Notes under the pieces: generated by a model
Databases searched by the model: none
Told to the model about the DNA's origin: nothing
The model's input: the letters and a program-made list of their open reading frames with translations, nothing else
Shown here: positions 46,696 through 60,200 of the stretch, in pieces
How the letters are laid out: each line of letters opens with the position of its first letter
Position numbering within the stretch: the stretch's first letter is position 1
Position numbers and translations under genes: made by a program
DNA from: Pocillopora verrucosa
Lineage: Eukaryota > Cnidaria > Anthozoa > Scleractinia > Pocilloporidae
Direction: 5' to 3'
DNA: 64,000 nucleotides
NCBI RefSeq assembly: GCF_036669915.1
Contig: NC_089325.1
Span: 1,941,404 to 2,005,403, forward strand

Positions 46696-47700
46696 TAATA
46701 CTTCAAGATGCTATTTTGGCCCTACTTTTTTTTCATTCCATTCTGATAAGCTGCTATGAGAAATGAATTTGAAAAGTGTCTCAAAGCAGTCTTTAAGAAT
46801 GAGAATATCGATTAAATTGATTCGATTCTGTTTAGCACAGGCTTTAAAAGCTTTAGTTCGCAGGGTGGAACTTCAAACATAATTTTCACGTTGTGAAACT
46901 CTACTTAGAAGTCACGAGAACTCTGAACGGTCGAGTGAGCATGAAACACGTCTTGTCGCATCACTAGAACATGATCAAGATATGAACTAGTTAACTATTG
47001 CAAACTGAATTATGTAGTTAAGAAGTTGATTGAAACCCATCTTAAAGAATGTGAGGAGCTTACCGGTACAAAAACTCTTGTTTCGTGTACTAGCATTGTA
47101 ACTTCCGTTTTCACCAACCCGCGGTTTCAAAGCGGCAAAACTATCAAATACACTAGATAACTTGACCGATTGATCAACGGCGTGGTTACAGACTTATTAT
47201 TTCTGATAAATTCGACTGATGCTTTGTTATGTAAACGCTAATCGAATAGCCCTTGGGGCGTAAGATATCATGTGAGCAAAAGTGGTGGCCTTTTAAGTCG
47301 AGAAAATATGACACTAACGAATACATGCGTAACTTTTCAATTGAGTAACTGTCAATCATATCCAACAGTCATGCCGTGATAAACATTTTCCCGTCTCACT
47401 GAATTTATTAAAGTTCAGTGATACTAACGGCGTGATTACAGGCTTATTATTCCTAATAAATTCGGCCTATGCTTTGTTGTGTGAACAAAAATATCGAAGT
47501 ACCTTATAAGCGGCCCTGAAAATGTGACAAATTAAAATAAAATGAAACGTTAGCAGGGGCGAATATCGATCGGTTCGAATTATCGAGGGTATAAAGGTTC
47601 AAATAATCTGGTTGGCTGAACAAGACTCAAGCTGTTAAAAATATCGGACCATCGATAAAGTTCACATTCTTCAATAGTTTACAAACTGAGATAGTTCGGC
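46696..47700 (-). promoter_or_regulatory. Upstream block C, distal part (split by the foldback element)
   Basis: Resumes the NLR upstream sequence (ATTTTGGCCCTAC) after the foldback element and includes the donor-like GAGCTTACCGGTACA at about 47056. The proximal part is 44490-44680. Confidence 0.4.
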
Positions 47701-47964
47701 GGTTGAATTTAACACTTTTGCCTGAAGTATTTTAGTCTCCAATACGGATTCTGAAAGTGAAATGTTCAGTGAAATCCGGCCAAATCGAAGCTCATAAAAA
47801 AGCGCGAGTTTTTTTCACAGTACAATTAGTAAACAAACTGCTCAAGGCGTGTGTTTTCCAGGAACATAGCTCGGAATGACAGAGCCGTAAAACTCGGCTG
47901 CTGTGACTCATGTGGCCTTGCACTCAAAGCATAGGAAAGGATACCAGAGCAAACTTTAAAACTT

Positions 47965-49330
47965 CCAGATGTTTTTAAATCCACAATTACAGAATTTCTA
48001 TCATCACACTTTTCACTTATCTTCCATACTTCCAAACTTCTACATCTTCTATATTACTTTACACGAAAGCTTCTTCCTTTCTAATTCATGTCCTGTTTTG
48101 TCTTCGATTGATTTATTTCAAGTTATTGTCTCGTCAACTCTTTCATACATCGAATTTCCACCGCTTTTGGCAACTTTTTAAATCTCTCTTCAATTTATCC
48201 ACCCTTCTAATTAAGACCTTAAATCTTTCTTTATTTCATTAAAACTTCAAGACCACACTCCCACTTATACGTGTCTCAAATTCCTCACTTCTCTTTACTC
48301 CTCCATACTTCTCCACTTCACATTTCCACAACTCTCCTCAAGTTCCTATGGTCGCGTCCAATTCATTAATAATTAAAGGTACAATTTTGGCCCTACATTT
48401 TTTCCATTCCATTCTGATGAGCTATTACGAGAGACGAAGCGTAAATTTGAAAGCGTTTTCAAAACAATCTTCAAAGAATGGGTATATCGATTAAAATGAT
48501 TCGATTCCGTTTAGCACAAGCTTACATGGCTTCAGTTCGCAACTAAAGCCATGCTTCAAACACAATTTACGCGCTGTAAAACTCTTCTTAGAACTCACGA
48601 GAACTCTGAACGGTCGAGTGAGCATGAAACTCGTCTTAGCATGAGTTACTTAGTCACATCACCAGAACATGATCAAGATATGAACTAGTTAACTATTACA
48701 AACTGAATTATGTATTCAAAAAGATCGACTGGAACCCATCTCAAAGAATGTGAGGAGCTTACCGGTACAAAATTCCTGTTTCGTTTATCAGCACTGCAAC
48801 TTCCGCTCTTAACAACTCGCGGTTTCAAAGCGGCAAAAATACCAACTACACTGGATGACTAAGCCGATCGATAAACGTGGTTACAGGCTTATTATTCCTA
48901 ATAAATTCGACTTATGCTTTGTTATGTGAACAATAAATCGAAGTATCCTCTAGACGGCCTCTAAATCGAAAGAAGAGGAAATGTGTCACCGAAGAATAAA
49001 TGCGTAACTTTTCAATTGAACAACTGTCAATCAGATCCAACAGTCATGCCGTGGTAAGCAAGGGGGGAGGGGGTGGGGTAGTGATGCTGTTTATAAGAGA
49101 AGCAGAGGGAAAAGTAGAGCTCAACGGTGCAAACAAGAGACGGATTGTAGCAACAAGGTGTTGAGACCTGGTGTGTAATGATAAAAAAAAGAAAAAAAAA
49201 TTAAAATAAAACGTAAACAGGAGCGAATATCGAGGGTAATTTCGCGGAAATACACGGAACATCTCTACTGGTTTGATTTAACTAGAGGATCCATTCAGTG
49301 AGGACTCGAGTCGACGATATTATCTGGCCA
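47965..49330 (-). promoter_or_regulatory. Upstream block D (extra copy of the NLR upstream region)
   Basis: Matches block A from GATGTTTTTAAATCCACAAT through GTACAATTTTGGCCCTAC to GAGCTTACCGGTACAAAATT (about 48757) and the AACGGTGCAAACAAGAGACG block. No HEPN exon is attached, so it is a solo upstream module. Confidence 0.45.
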
Positions 49331-49342
49331 GCAGGTTGAAAT

Positions 49343-49490
<148 letters not shown>

Positions 49491-49857
49491 GAATGTGGGG
49501 GTAGAGTCTACCTTGGCATAAAGTGCTCAATGCTGTGGTGGCAGAGCTAAGTATACATAAGTTAAAGAATTAAAGAGGACGCATCGATTCTCTGTGATTC
49601 TGAGTTTTGCGCCTAAGCGCTCGTCAGACTGAACTTTCGTTCTACATACATACATACATACATACATTCAAGGCTTCTCTATTTGTTTTATGTTAAAGAA
49701 TCCGTTAAATTCCCTACGTATTATTTTCAATTTACAAAACAAACTTTAAATTCAAAACGAATGTCAGTGTCGTCAGAATGCTTTATACTATCATAAAGCA
49801 CGTAAGTCAATAAGCCAATTAGAATCCTTGTTAGAATGGTTTAAATCTGGTCGGCTG

Positions 49858-49863
49858 ACTATA

Positions 49864-49924
<61 letters not shown>

Positions 49925-49925
49925 A
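49858..49925. repeat. (AT)n microsatellite
   Basis: An interrupted AT dinucleotide tract with symmetric TTTTATATA / TATAAAATA borders, able to form a hairpin. Confidence 0.9.
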
Positions 49926-51085
49926 AATATACGCTGTGATCACGCGGAACAGTGCTATATATGGGGCGATAAAACACGTGCCGCATACATGTTTGATTGG
50001 TTGTGTAAATAAACGAAATCACTTAAAAATGTCAATCAAATTAAGAATAAGTAACGTATGCTACAGTTTCCAACAAAGATAAGTTTTGGTAATTTAACGA
50101 CAATTTGTCCCACTTGTAAAGGTTTCCTCTTGTTCATTACATAACAAACTCAAACCAGAAGACTGCACGTTTTCCTTCATTTCCTTACGACGACAGTCTC
50201 AACCCAAAAACGGTTGGCTTTTGAGGAAAAATAAAATCCGCACTTCCTATCGATTCCTAAGCACACGGCCAGCATCTTTTACTTTCGTCTCGCCCGTTTC
50301 CTCTCAGAGTCACGTTACTGCGGCCTCACATTTGCACGCAGAAAATATTTCCGGCTGACACCCGGCTGAGAAAGCTCTTCGCATTTTCAACTCGTAAAAA
50401 CTTTTATTAAATAATGTACTTGTTTTGGTTTTATAATTTCTATAAGAATAATAACTTTGTTTGGTACATTTTGTATTTCCCTGTTTCCTTTTCCGTCAAA
50501 TATTCCTACTAATATTTAGAACACTCGTCCAGCATCTGTTCAAACTTTTCTCGTTTCCAGGTCCTTTAGCCTCTCTTAACAACGAGGCCGGAAGTTACAC
50601 GCGATCATTATACTGTGTAGGCTCACACGTTGCTGCCTTCCTGGCAATCCTTTTGACGTGTAAGGGTAAGTATTATTTAGCGCAAAAGAAAAACAAACAA
50701 ACGAACGAACAAAAAAAAAAAAAGCTATATCAAACGGATAGACAAAATTTTGAATATCCAGTTCAGGACAATAATTTGGAAGTCGTAATTTGGTTTTGTT
50801 TACATTTTCAAACCGATTGAACTTTCTCGAGGGACGTATTCCTGGTCAACGGTTTCCTTTGCAGTCAAGATGAAACACTAACTAGTACTAGATGCAACCT
50901 GTGAGACAGAAAAACACCAAAAACAAAGCAATAAACAACAAAAAACCACAACTCTGCAATGACTTTTCGAGCGATTAATATAAACAGTTTCTCATCAAAA
51001 AACGTAACATTTAACATCAATTTAAGATTTTTTGTTTCTTTCGGCGATTCCCCAGCAATCCACTTTCTTCCCTTGTCTTCCAGCC

Positions 51086-51091
51086 TTTATT
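51086..51091 (-). terminator. AATAAA polyadenylation signal candidate for INTU
   Basis: TTTATT on the plus strand gives AATAAA on the minus strand, about 128 bases after the INTU stop codon. Confidence 0.5.
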
Positions 51092-51218
51092 TTTCAAACA
51101 GCTTCCTTTTGATCCTGACTTTGTTCCGCCATTCTTAACCAGGAAAATCACTGAACAGCGTCACACTTACGAAGCACGATTTTTCCATTTGGCACGAAAT
51201 CTAAGGCACATCGTAAGG

Positions 51219-54200
51219 TCATACACCGAAGCCCAATTTGAAGGCCAGCTCCACGGCACTTTGGGGCACAGACTGATGGTAGCACACATACAACTCCTTG
51301 GGATGATCCCCTGGAAAAAGGCGCCTAAAGAGCAGAGAGTTGTTCTCATTATTTAACTGCCAAAAAAAACTATCAAAAGAAGATACGAATATAGCACAAG
51401 AGGCCTATTTTTCTTTCTCAAACAAGTCATTCAATCAATCGATCCATTAATCAATATTGATAAGCTAGTTAGCAGATCAGGTAATTACACAAAAATTAAG
51501 AAGACTTGAGGACTTGCAGGCATGACGAACCAAATGCGACAAACAACTTCCTTGGGTCCTTTTGTAATTTGTCCAAGTTTACTGCTAAATATGATGTCTA
51601 TACTTTAAAACAAGGCGTGCTGAAATGTCAATGAAAGCAATACGTGTTGAAATGTCAATGATTTTACCAGGACGTATCTGTTTACAGAACCTAATCAGTT
51701 CTCGTATTTGTCAGGTTTGAGAACGTACCCTATCACCCAGTACTTTAGGACAGAAGAAACTTTCTTCTGATCTGTGGAACTCTCTGGAGTCCTGTGAAAG
51801 AGTGCACCATGTTCAACCACTCCCTGCATTCCAGAAGACATGAATCGAGTATGGCTGCCATCCTGTTTTAAGCGCTGTAAATAAAACAAATAAACATATC
51901 TTAATTCCGTTATCTCTAGACGAATAAACTGATGAGAATTTTTTAGGATCTTTGACCCATTTATAAGAATATAAGGTATTAAAAGGAAAAGCTCTAAGCC
52001 TATCACTTCTGTGACTCTATCAATTCAAGGGTTAATTATGAAATTGCTATAATTCTGAGTGTGAGACACTCAGACAAATTCAAGTACCTAGGCACTGGGA
52101 ACAGGTGTTCATGCAACATTATATCGGGGTCCTGTTCCTTACATTTGATTATCACTAGGGAAGGGAACACTGGTCGTTGAGGTTTATTACACTGTTAGAA
52201 CTTTAATCAGGAAGGTGATGTTCAACTCACCTGTTTGTAGTAAGGCGAAAACAACCTACGAATGGACAGACATGTTTTGTGAAATGAGTTCACCACCTCA
52301 GCGTGTACTGCTCCACTGGGGGAGGGCGTGTCTCCATCGCTTGGACACACCACAATACCCTGGAAGGAATCCCAGCTGACGTAATGAAACAGCGTGTTCT
52401 CTGTGCCACCGGTTAATCTGATAGAAAAAGATTGACAAATCGGATAGAACAAATGACAAATCTGATAGACTAAGATCAGTTGAGAAATCGGACTCCAGCT
52501 TCGCAATTGTCCGATTTCGTAATCACTTGTATGTGATTAAAGACTGATTGGACTCCACTCGATCCCATTACCATTATTAATACAAATAATTAAAACATCG
52601 TGTAATATTTGAAACATTAGTATTTCTGAGGGGCCTTGAGTTTTTCAGGAGGGGAAGGGGCGTCAATGAAAGATCTTTTATGAAAATAACAAATTTTTGT
52701 CATTCTCGAAGATAACGGAAAAAGTGCAAACGGACGAGGAAATACAGGTATGATTCTCAACGAAGTTATTTCCACAACAGTGATTAGGAACTTAAATTAA
52801 TTCTACACCTGCTTTTAATTATGGAAACTGGTGAAAATTTTCGGCGCAAAGCGTCTATTTTTTTCCTCAGAACGGAGTAGAATAAAATGGGTTGAAAAAG
52901 AAGAACTTAACTCGTGACGTTCATTGAGAGGGGAGACTTACAATCATTTTATCTTTCGATGATTAAGTTCAATTTCCTTCAAACAATGTTGAAGTACAAT
53001 CGCACGCTTGAATGGATAAAACTCAGTGTGACGTGTCTCAAAACTGAAGGCCCTAATTAAAGAGCCTCTAAACAATTGAAAAAAAAAACCTTATAGTTTG
53101 AAAGAGACTTTGTCACAATGCTTTCTGACTGCACGGCCAAATTGAGTTTCTGCTTGGAGGGTTCACTTGTAAATGGGCATGTACAGATCTCATATGAAGT
53201 GTCTCTCTGATTAAGGGTATTCTTGACGGGTAGATTCACGGTCACGTGGTAGACACTGGGAAATGACCTCGCCGAAGTAACGTGCCATCTAAAAGGAGTG
53301 TAGATGTGTCTTGTTGTACTAAGCTTTTCAGTCCTAAATCGTACGTTTATTGCCCCAAGAGCGTCTCAATTCACATCCTTATTCGTATATACATACTTGG
53401 CTGTTACTATCTGCGACAAATCAGGTATATTTTCTGGTAAGCTCTTCCTAAACGTTCCCGCTGAATTAAGAGAGAACTGGGACCGGAATGATCTCAGTTT
53501 GCCTCTAGTCCCTAAGCTGCCCATGCTTCCGGAGCTGTCCGAACCTTTTCGTCGGAGTGTCGAGGGAACGCTACCACTGTCGGAGGACTCGACTTCATCT
53601 GTGAAGCAAATTCGAAAGTATTCATTTAATATGGACGATTATAGACGAGAAAGTGACACCTAATTAAGCACCTGAATCATCGGTATTCAGTTGGATATTG
53701 CTTAACACTTTAGGTCGTGAAACAAGGAAACTAATTCAAGAAAAAATTCACTTAATTTACAAGACAGAAAAGAAACATGTACGACAAGTGAAAATGAATC
53801 GTCTCCTTGAAAATTTGTGAAACATTTTACTGCCGTTTAGGCGATGATGGGGGAAATACTTGCATTTGCTGTAATAAGATACATTCTTCCATTCAAACGC
53901 TATTTTTTTCTTTTCAGTCTGTCCTGATTTTTTAATTCTTAAAGGAATAATAGAAGAAAGCGCCATCATTTGTACCTCTTTTCTTTCGAGCATGCAGCTA
54001 ATTTAGTTTAAATATCTACTTGTCACAAATATATTTCCACATGGCCTTGTAACCATTCACCCACGTTCCCAAGGTACCTAACCACCCCTGGGGGACTGGA
54101 ATAAGAGAAGCCCTGAGAAGGAGGTTGGGTGCTACGAGGCCCCAAATCTCTGTCATCTATTACGCGAAGTACCTTGAAGTCTTAAGTTATCCACGTTGTT

Positions 54201-57200
54201 GTGCTTCTTCTGAGCAGTAGGTGTGTCTGAGCCACCTGCAGTTGATGAGGTTTTCAATGAACAGGGCGGGTTAATCAGCAGCATATCTGCCGAGGCTAGA
54301 GGAGGATTGCTTACGCTTCTCAATCTGTGAAAAAACACGTGCCAATGAAATGTTTTGAGCAAAACTCTATCAACAAAATACAGAGATTTAACCATTTCAC
54401 AATTTTCAGACAGCCAAGTCGAAGCTCGGACCATTCTTGGCCGTGTACTTACGTCTAATTTTTGTGACATAATGGCCAACCCCTCCCTAATTGCAAGCTA
54501 AAACCTCTACGGCTGCGTTCTCACCACGCACCATTCAATACAGAGCCCTTTGTAATGACCCTCTTGTCATGTGCTCAAATTTTGTTAATAAAATACGGTT
54601 CGCTTCACTTTCATTCCTCTAAGCCAGCCGTATAAATTTGTTAGCTAAACTTGAAGCACTGTCCTCACCATGTCCTCACCTTGATTCACAAACCGAGGGA
54701 ATGTCCAGGGCTTCTATCTGATGCAGCGCGTTTTTCACTTGATCTACATAATAGGTGTCTGGGGGAGGATGGCCCTCCGCTCTGTAAAAGAAAAAACAGT
54801 TTAAAAAAAAGGTTCTATGAAGCATGAAGACGCTAAACTGCCTCATATAATTTGTCCAATAGACCACCCGTCTGTCGGTCAACTCATTCATTTATTTCTT
54901 CATTTATTTTGATTGATTACCGTGAAATTTAACATTGGCAGACTGAACTATTCTCTATTAGAATACGAGGGTTTAAGAATCTGCAGCCGTAAAAGAGGCA
55001 TACAATCTTGTTTAATTTATGCGCCAATTCTTGAGCAGAAGCAATTAAGAGTGAGTGGGAGAAAACAGTGGCGTGAACTTAACTGAAAACAGTTATGCCA
55101 ACAAGGTCATGGATTATTTAGTTACATTAATTTCACCCACGTTTCTTCTCCCACCACTCAAGTGGATTGAAGGCGCTTGAAGTTAATAATGGCAACAAGA
55201 AGAGTTAAATTGAGAACTAATTTTCACATGAGCTCCTACCGTCTTGAGATGCCACCCGCCTCAAGCAGAACACACATAAGCCAGTGTTTCTAAAGAAAGA
55301 AAACAGAATAATGAAATATTTTTCGTGGGGAGACACGGTTCAAAATGTAGATGTTGCTATTCTCCTGAACCCTTTACACCCTAAAATCAATATGCATAAT
55401 CTCCATACTGTTCACTATACATTTAATAGGATGATGAAAAGGAGAATTTGTGTACCAATCAACACCTTCTTTAGCTGGTGATCATTTACTTAAATCTCGT
55501 GACTTTCATTTTTGAATCAGGGCTGATATTGCAAGTAAAGCAGTGTACTTACACTTCCTCTTACCTTGGCCAACTATCAAAGGAGAAGTTCTCCTCCCCA
55601 TTCTTCTTGCAGCCTTGCCGCGCGTTTTGGCGGAAATCTCCTCTCTAGTGGCTTTCACCGCTCAAAAATCCCCCCAAAAATACCAACTAGCGCTGCACAA
55701 GTATCGCACAGGTCATGGGTTCAAATCCCGTTTGGGCCTGAATTTTTTTCAGGTCCTATTTTTTACTACTAGTTCAGTGGTGTTCTTAGCTGCGAGGATC
55801 TCTTAAATTCGTGTCTTCACCGCAGTGAAAATATATGAATTTGATATATCTAAAATCATTATAAATGCCAACTAGTTTGGCTTTATTAAGTTAACCCTTT
55901 AACTCCCAGAAGTGATTAACATCTAACTTCTCCCTGTAATATCCATACATTATCCAGCAAACAGGTAATGAGAATACTCAAACATATCAAACAGATGTTG
56001 TTGTCTTGATCTAACACCAACTTCTTGTAACTAATTTGAAAGGAAATATGTAGTAGCAGGAGGGGCGAATTGCCTATTAAATCTTAGGAGTTAAAGGGTT
56101 AATCATACAGGTTTTACCGGTAATACACATCAGTTTATGTCTGCGCTTGTTTTTTTTCTTACCATGCCTACGATGAGTAAAAAATATCTTGCAGTTGGTT
56201 CATAATATTCTTCTTCATCTCCCTTTCTGGTTTCAGGTCTCGGTCTTTGTCTTCGCGTCGGAAAAACCTTAAAACAACACACATATAAGTAAATAGTGTG
56301 AGACACGGATGGTGCGTTTTAAAGTCTACCTCCCATTCTGATTAAATGCGAAGCCAGCTCGTTATCGTTAACAATTGGTTCCGTCATGATCTCTTGACGC
56401 ACACTTATGTTTGAGATAACGAGCAGTAGGAGACGTTTACATTTAGCCCTTGAAACAGGGTTGCTCTTATTCTTGTAAACAAAAGAAATACCACCATAGG
56501 AACTGCATGTCATATTTTAGCGGCTTGTAATGAAACTATCAAGGTAATAGCTTCTAAAACATCAACATGTTCAATTGTCAAATGACTATATTAGTTCCCT
56601 ATGTTGACGGTTTGCAAGTTTGTCTGATATAGGGAAAAATGACAAGTAGTATTAACCCTTCAAACCGCCACATTAATACTGTTTCCAAATTCTCAATGCT
56701 GTTTCCATATTCTCCATACTGTTCCCTATACATTTCCTATGGTACGGAAAAGGAGAATTTTTTGGAAATCAGGTGTTACGGTGTACTTGAATTGGTAATC
56801 ACTTCTTTTATTCCCGTCTTGACCTTTTTGTTTTCAATTTAAGGGTAATACTGTAAGTCACGAACTAAAGGGTTAACTTCAGTTCAGTCTACATGAAAGG
56901 GGTTTGTTTGCCAACATTTTCTTGGAATTCTTTCTTTTATCATCAACACATTATTCTTTAATCATCCTTGTTGTGGTGGTGGGGGGGGGGGGGGGGGGGA
57001 AGGGTGTTGAAACGCCTCTCTTGTGTCTTGTGATATGTGAACACGGGTAAGGTTAAAAAGATTAAACTGAAGCAGTTGAGACACGTTTGAATATTAACAT
57101 ACCTCTCGCCAGATGACTAATTGACCAACTCTCTGTTCTGCACTCATGGCCAGTAAACAATGATATTTACAGTATAATACAATATCTTCTAAATCTTCTC

Positions 57201-60200
57201 TTTTTAAATGATTGGCTACTAAATATCCCTAAGGAAAAAAGAACATTTTATCAGGAAATTAGTCATGACACCTTAAATTAGTGAAGAGAAAGTAACATGT
57301 AAAACGACATGATTTCACGCAATATTATATGTCACATGACTTGATGTGACACGACATTAAATGTACCATTATAACATGAGGTTAAACGATGTTCTGTGAC
57401 ATTTGGTGTACCCTGTGATATGACATGATGTCAATAGCGTGTGACTTTAGAAGTAACATAACATCACATTTCACTAGATGTGGTGAGTCAGTGTTTGTAT
57501 AAATGGACTTGCCAAAGATGAACGTCTTCCCTAACACTATAGAGAGACGTTCTATTAACACCTTCTCTGAAGCCATACCTTATAAAATATACTGGAGCCT
57601 AAAATTGTATATAATCTTCTAATCTGAAAAAACTCATCTGCCTAAAAAGGAAAACAAAACAATAAACAACCAAAAAACCAAACAAAAACAACAAAAAAAA
57701 AAAAACAAAAAAAAAAACAGCAACCATGAAAACTTCATGTCAAATTGTTACTCATCATAACGTGATAATCCCAAATGTAACCTGATACATGCAGTTGTGT
57801 GCAAAGCAGCAGTCATAAAAACTATATATATGGCATTCACAAAGACTTCATGTCATTTATATTTTTCATCATGGCAAATTAAAGAAATTTTTATTGTGTT
57901 ATCTTTGTATACTGCTTACTACACATAATACTATCAGGTCAAGACTTACAAATTCTCCATAATCTGCAGCCTCTAAGTCATTTAGACAGCAGTGTACATG
58001 AACCTGTGAGGAAATAACTGAATTAAAACAAGGGGAAAAAACTCCAGACTGGGTTGTCTCAGTCTTTTAACTAGGGGGTGGCCAAGTTTCTACAGGTAGA
58101 TCTAATTCATATTAAGTCAACTTAGTATACTTCCTCAAGAAGCGCCAGAGCACTGAAAATTTCAGCTAAAAGGAGGGCACTAAAACAAGGGGGACACCTG
58201 TACTGACTTTGCTGTAGTTGAAGCTCTTAAAGGAGTTATAAATAAAGTGGCAGTAGAAACAGGTTTTCCAAGTATAGGGAGGAGGGGAGGACTCTTCTTT
58301 GCGGGATGCTTGTTTGACTTTGTAGCCTTGGGGTGGGCACTTTTTTTTCACGAGAGGGTGCTTATTAGAGTGTGGGCACTTATTCAAGGAAATATTACAT
58401 CTGTCATTGTTTTTGGCCTCTTTCACATGATGTGTGGCATGAAAAATCCATAAAACACTATGTCTTTGCTTCAAGAAATACACCATTTCTTTTATTTATA
58501 AATGTGTAATATAATGAAGGTTCATAGTCTGTGGATTGGGTTTGCCTGAAACATGGAATGTAAATAATCTATACCAGTACTGCAGAAACAGCAGTAGATC
58601 CAGGGTAGGAAAGTTTGTCCTTCCTTAAAGAACATAATTCTGCTTTTATCAGTGTAGCTTACATCTTTTTTCTTGCTTTTTGGTGATGAAAATTACTTAA
58701 TATTTAATAAACCATGTTACATTATAGCTAAAAACAATTCTCCTCACCTCTGTGGCCAGAGGTAGGTTGAGCCACTGAACACCTGGCAAAAGGTCTGTAA
58801 GTCGGTTTACACAATCCTTTTCATTAGCTCCAGAGGGCCTGGTAAGGGCTTTGTCAAATAGAAGAGAAAACAGATGATCTGCACGGACTTTGTTGAATTT
58901 GTCACAAAACGCCCTGTAAAGAACAGTCAAGTGAGACATAGATTACAACAATTTTGTATCAATCCCTTAAACCCTAAGAGTGACCAGCATCTAGTTTCTC
59001 CTGAGAATAATACTGCTGAATCATTCATTTAAGATCATGAGCATTAAGGAAATGATCACCAAGTAAAGAAGCTCTTGACTGTTAAACAAATTCTCTTTGT
59101 CAGCACCTTAAGAAATGTATAGATAACAGTACAGAGAGTGTGCATACTGATGTTAGGGTGTAAAGGATTAAGATGCTGATTTATTTAACCATTTGCAGCT
59201 AAACTTGAGCTGTACAATATTATTTAACCCTTTAACTCCCAAGATCTCATGAGTAATTCTCCTTACTGTCTGCCATATAGTTCTTCTAATGTTGCTTTTG
59301 AGAAGTTGGTATTGGATCAACTAATAATCCCCTAATTAATATTTTCATTTATTCTTATTACTTGTCTGCTTGATATTGTATTGATATTGTAAGGAGAAAT
59401 TCTGCCTTGGTCACTAATGGGAGTTAAAGAGTTAACTAGATCTATCTTACTGTACAATATGTAGCAAATAGATCATCTTTGAGCAGCAGATCGGAATGCC
59501 CATCAGTTTCTTTATATATGTTAAGTACAAATAAAATGAACACCCCTCAGTATAATTCTGGGCCACAAAAAGCACCACCTTTGAGGAATAGTGTTCAGTT
59601 ATTGTATAAAATGGAAAGTATGTTAATGCTTACTGCAGTCTCTTCTGAGAGAAAATTTTAATGTATATACATATACAATGTACTCAAAACATGTTTTCAC
59701 CAAACAATCAAAAATATACCAGTAAGACTGACAAATCATCCTAAACAATACCTTTGCATTGATCCAAATGTAAGAGAGAGTATTTGTGTAACATCAGCAA
59801 CAACCTTCTGCAGTTGAATAAGAGGTATTCTGAGAAAAAAAGAGAGAGACTTGAGATAAGGATAAGATAACACCAGAAAATACTCTAGTTTTGCCCTTAG
59901 TTAAGGATGTACAGAAAACTAACAAAAATCCCCCTAGTCTTATTGGAAAAAAATGTGCTGAAATTGTCTATATGTTTTATTACTTTAAAAACATACTTTT
60001 CCGCTGGCATAGCCATGACTAACACATCTCTGTCCAGTTTAGAATACACAACATGAATCAGCTTCTTGTCCAACACCAGTGTAGAACTAAAAGTAACAGA
60101 CAACAAGAATGAATTACATTAAATCTTATGAAGTTTGGAATTTATTATTCATGTTGATATAGACAACAACAGATAAACCCTTTCAACACACCAAACATGA

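Noticed and set aside
50562-50665. Exon-like segment bounded by TTTCCAG and GTAAGT
   Set aside because: Too short, no recognised family and no partner exons on this strand.
53304-53663. Plus-strand 119-residue frame
   Set aside because: It overlaps INTU exon 16 antisense; the minus-strand exon has splice sites and family similarity.
55690-55740. Possible tRNA gene (GGTTCAAATCCCG)
   Set aside because: There is a T-arm-like sequence but no matching acceptor stem, D-arm or anticodon arm; it fits a SINE body better.
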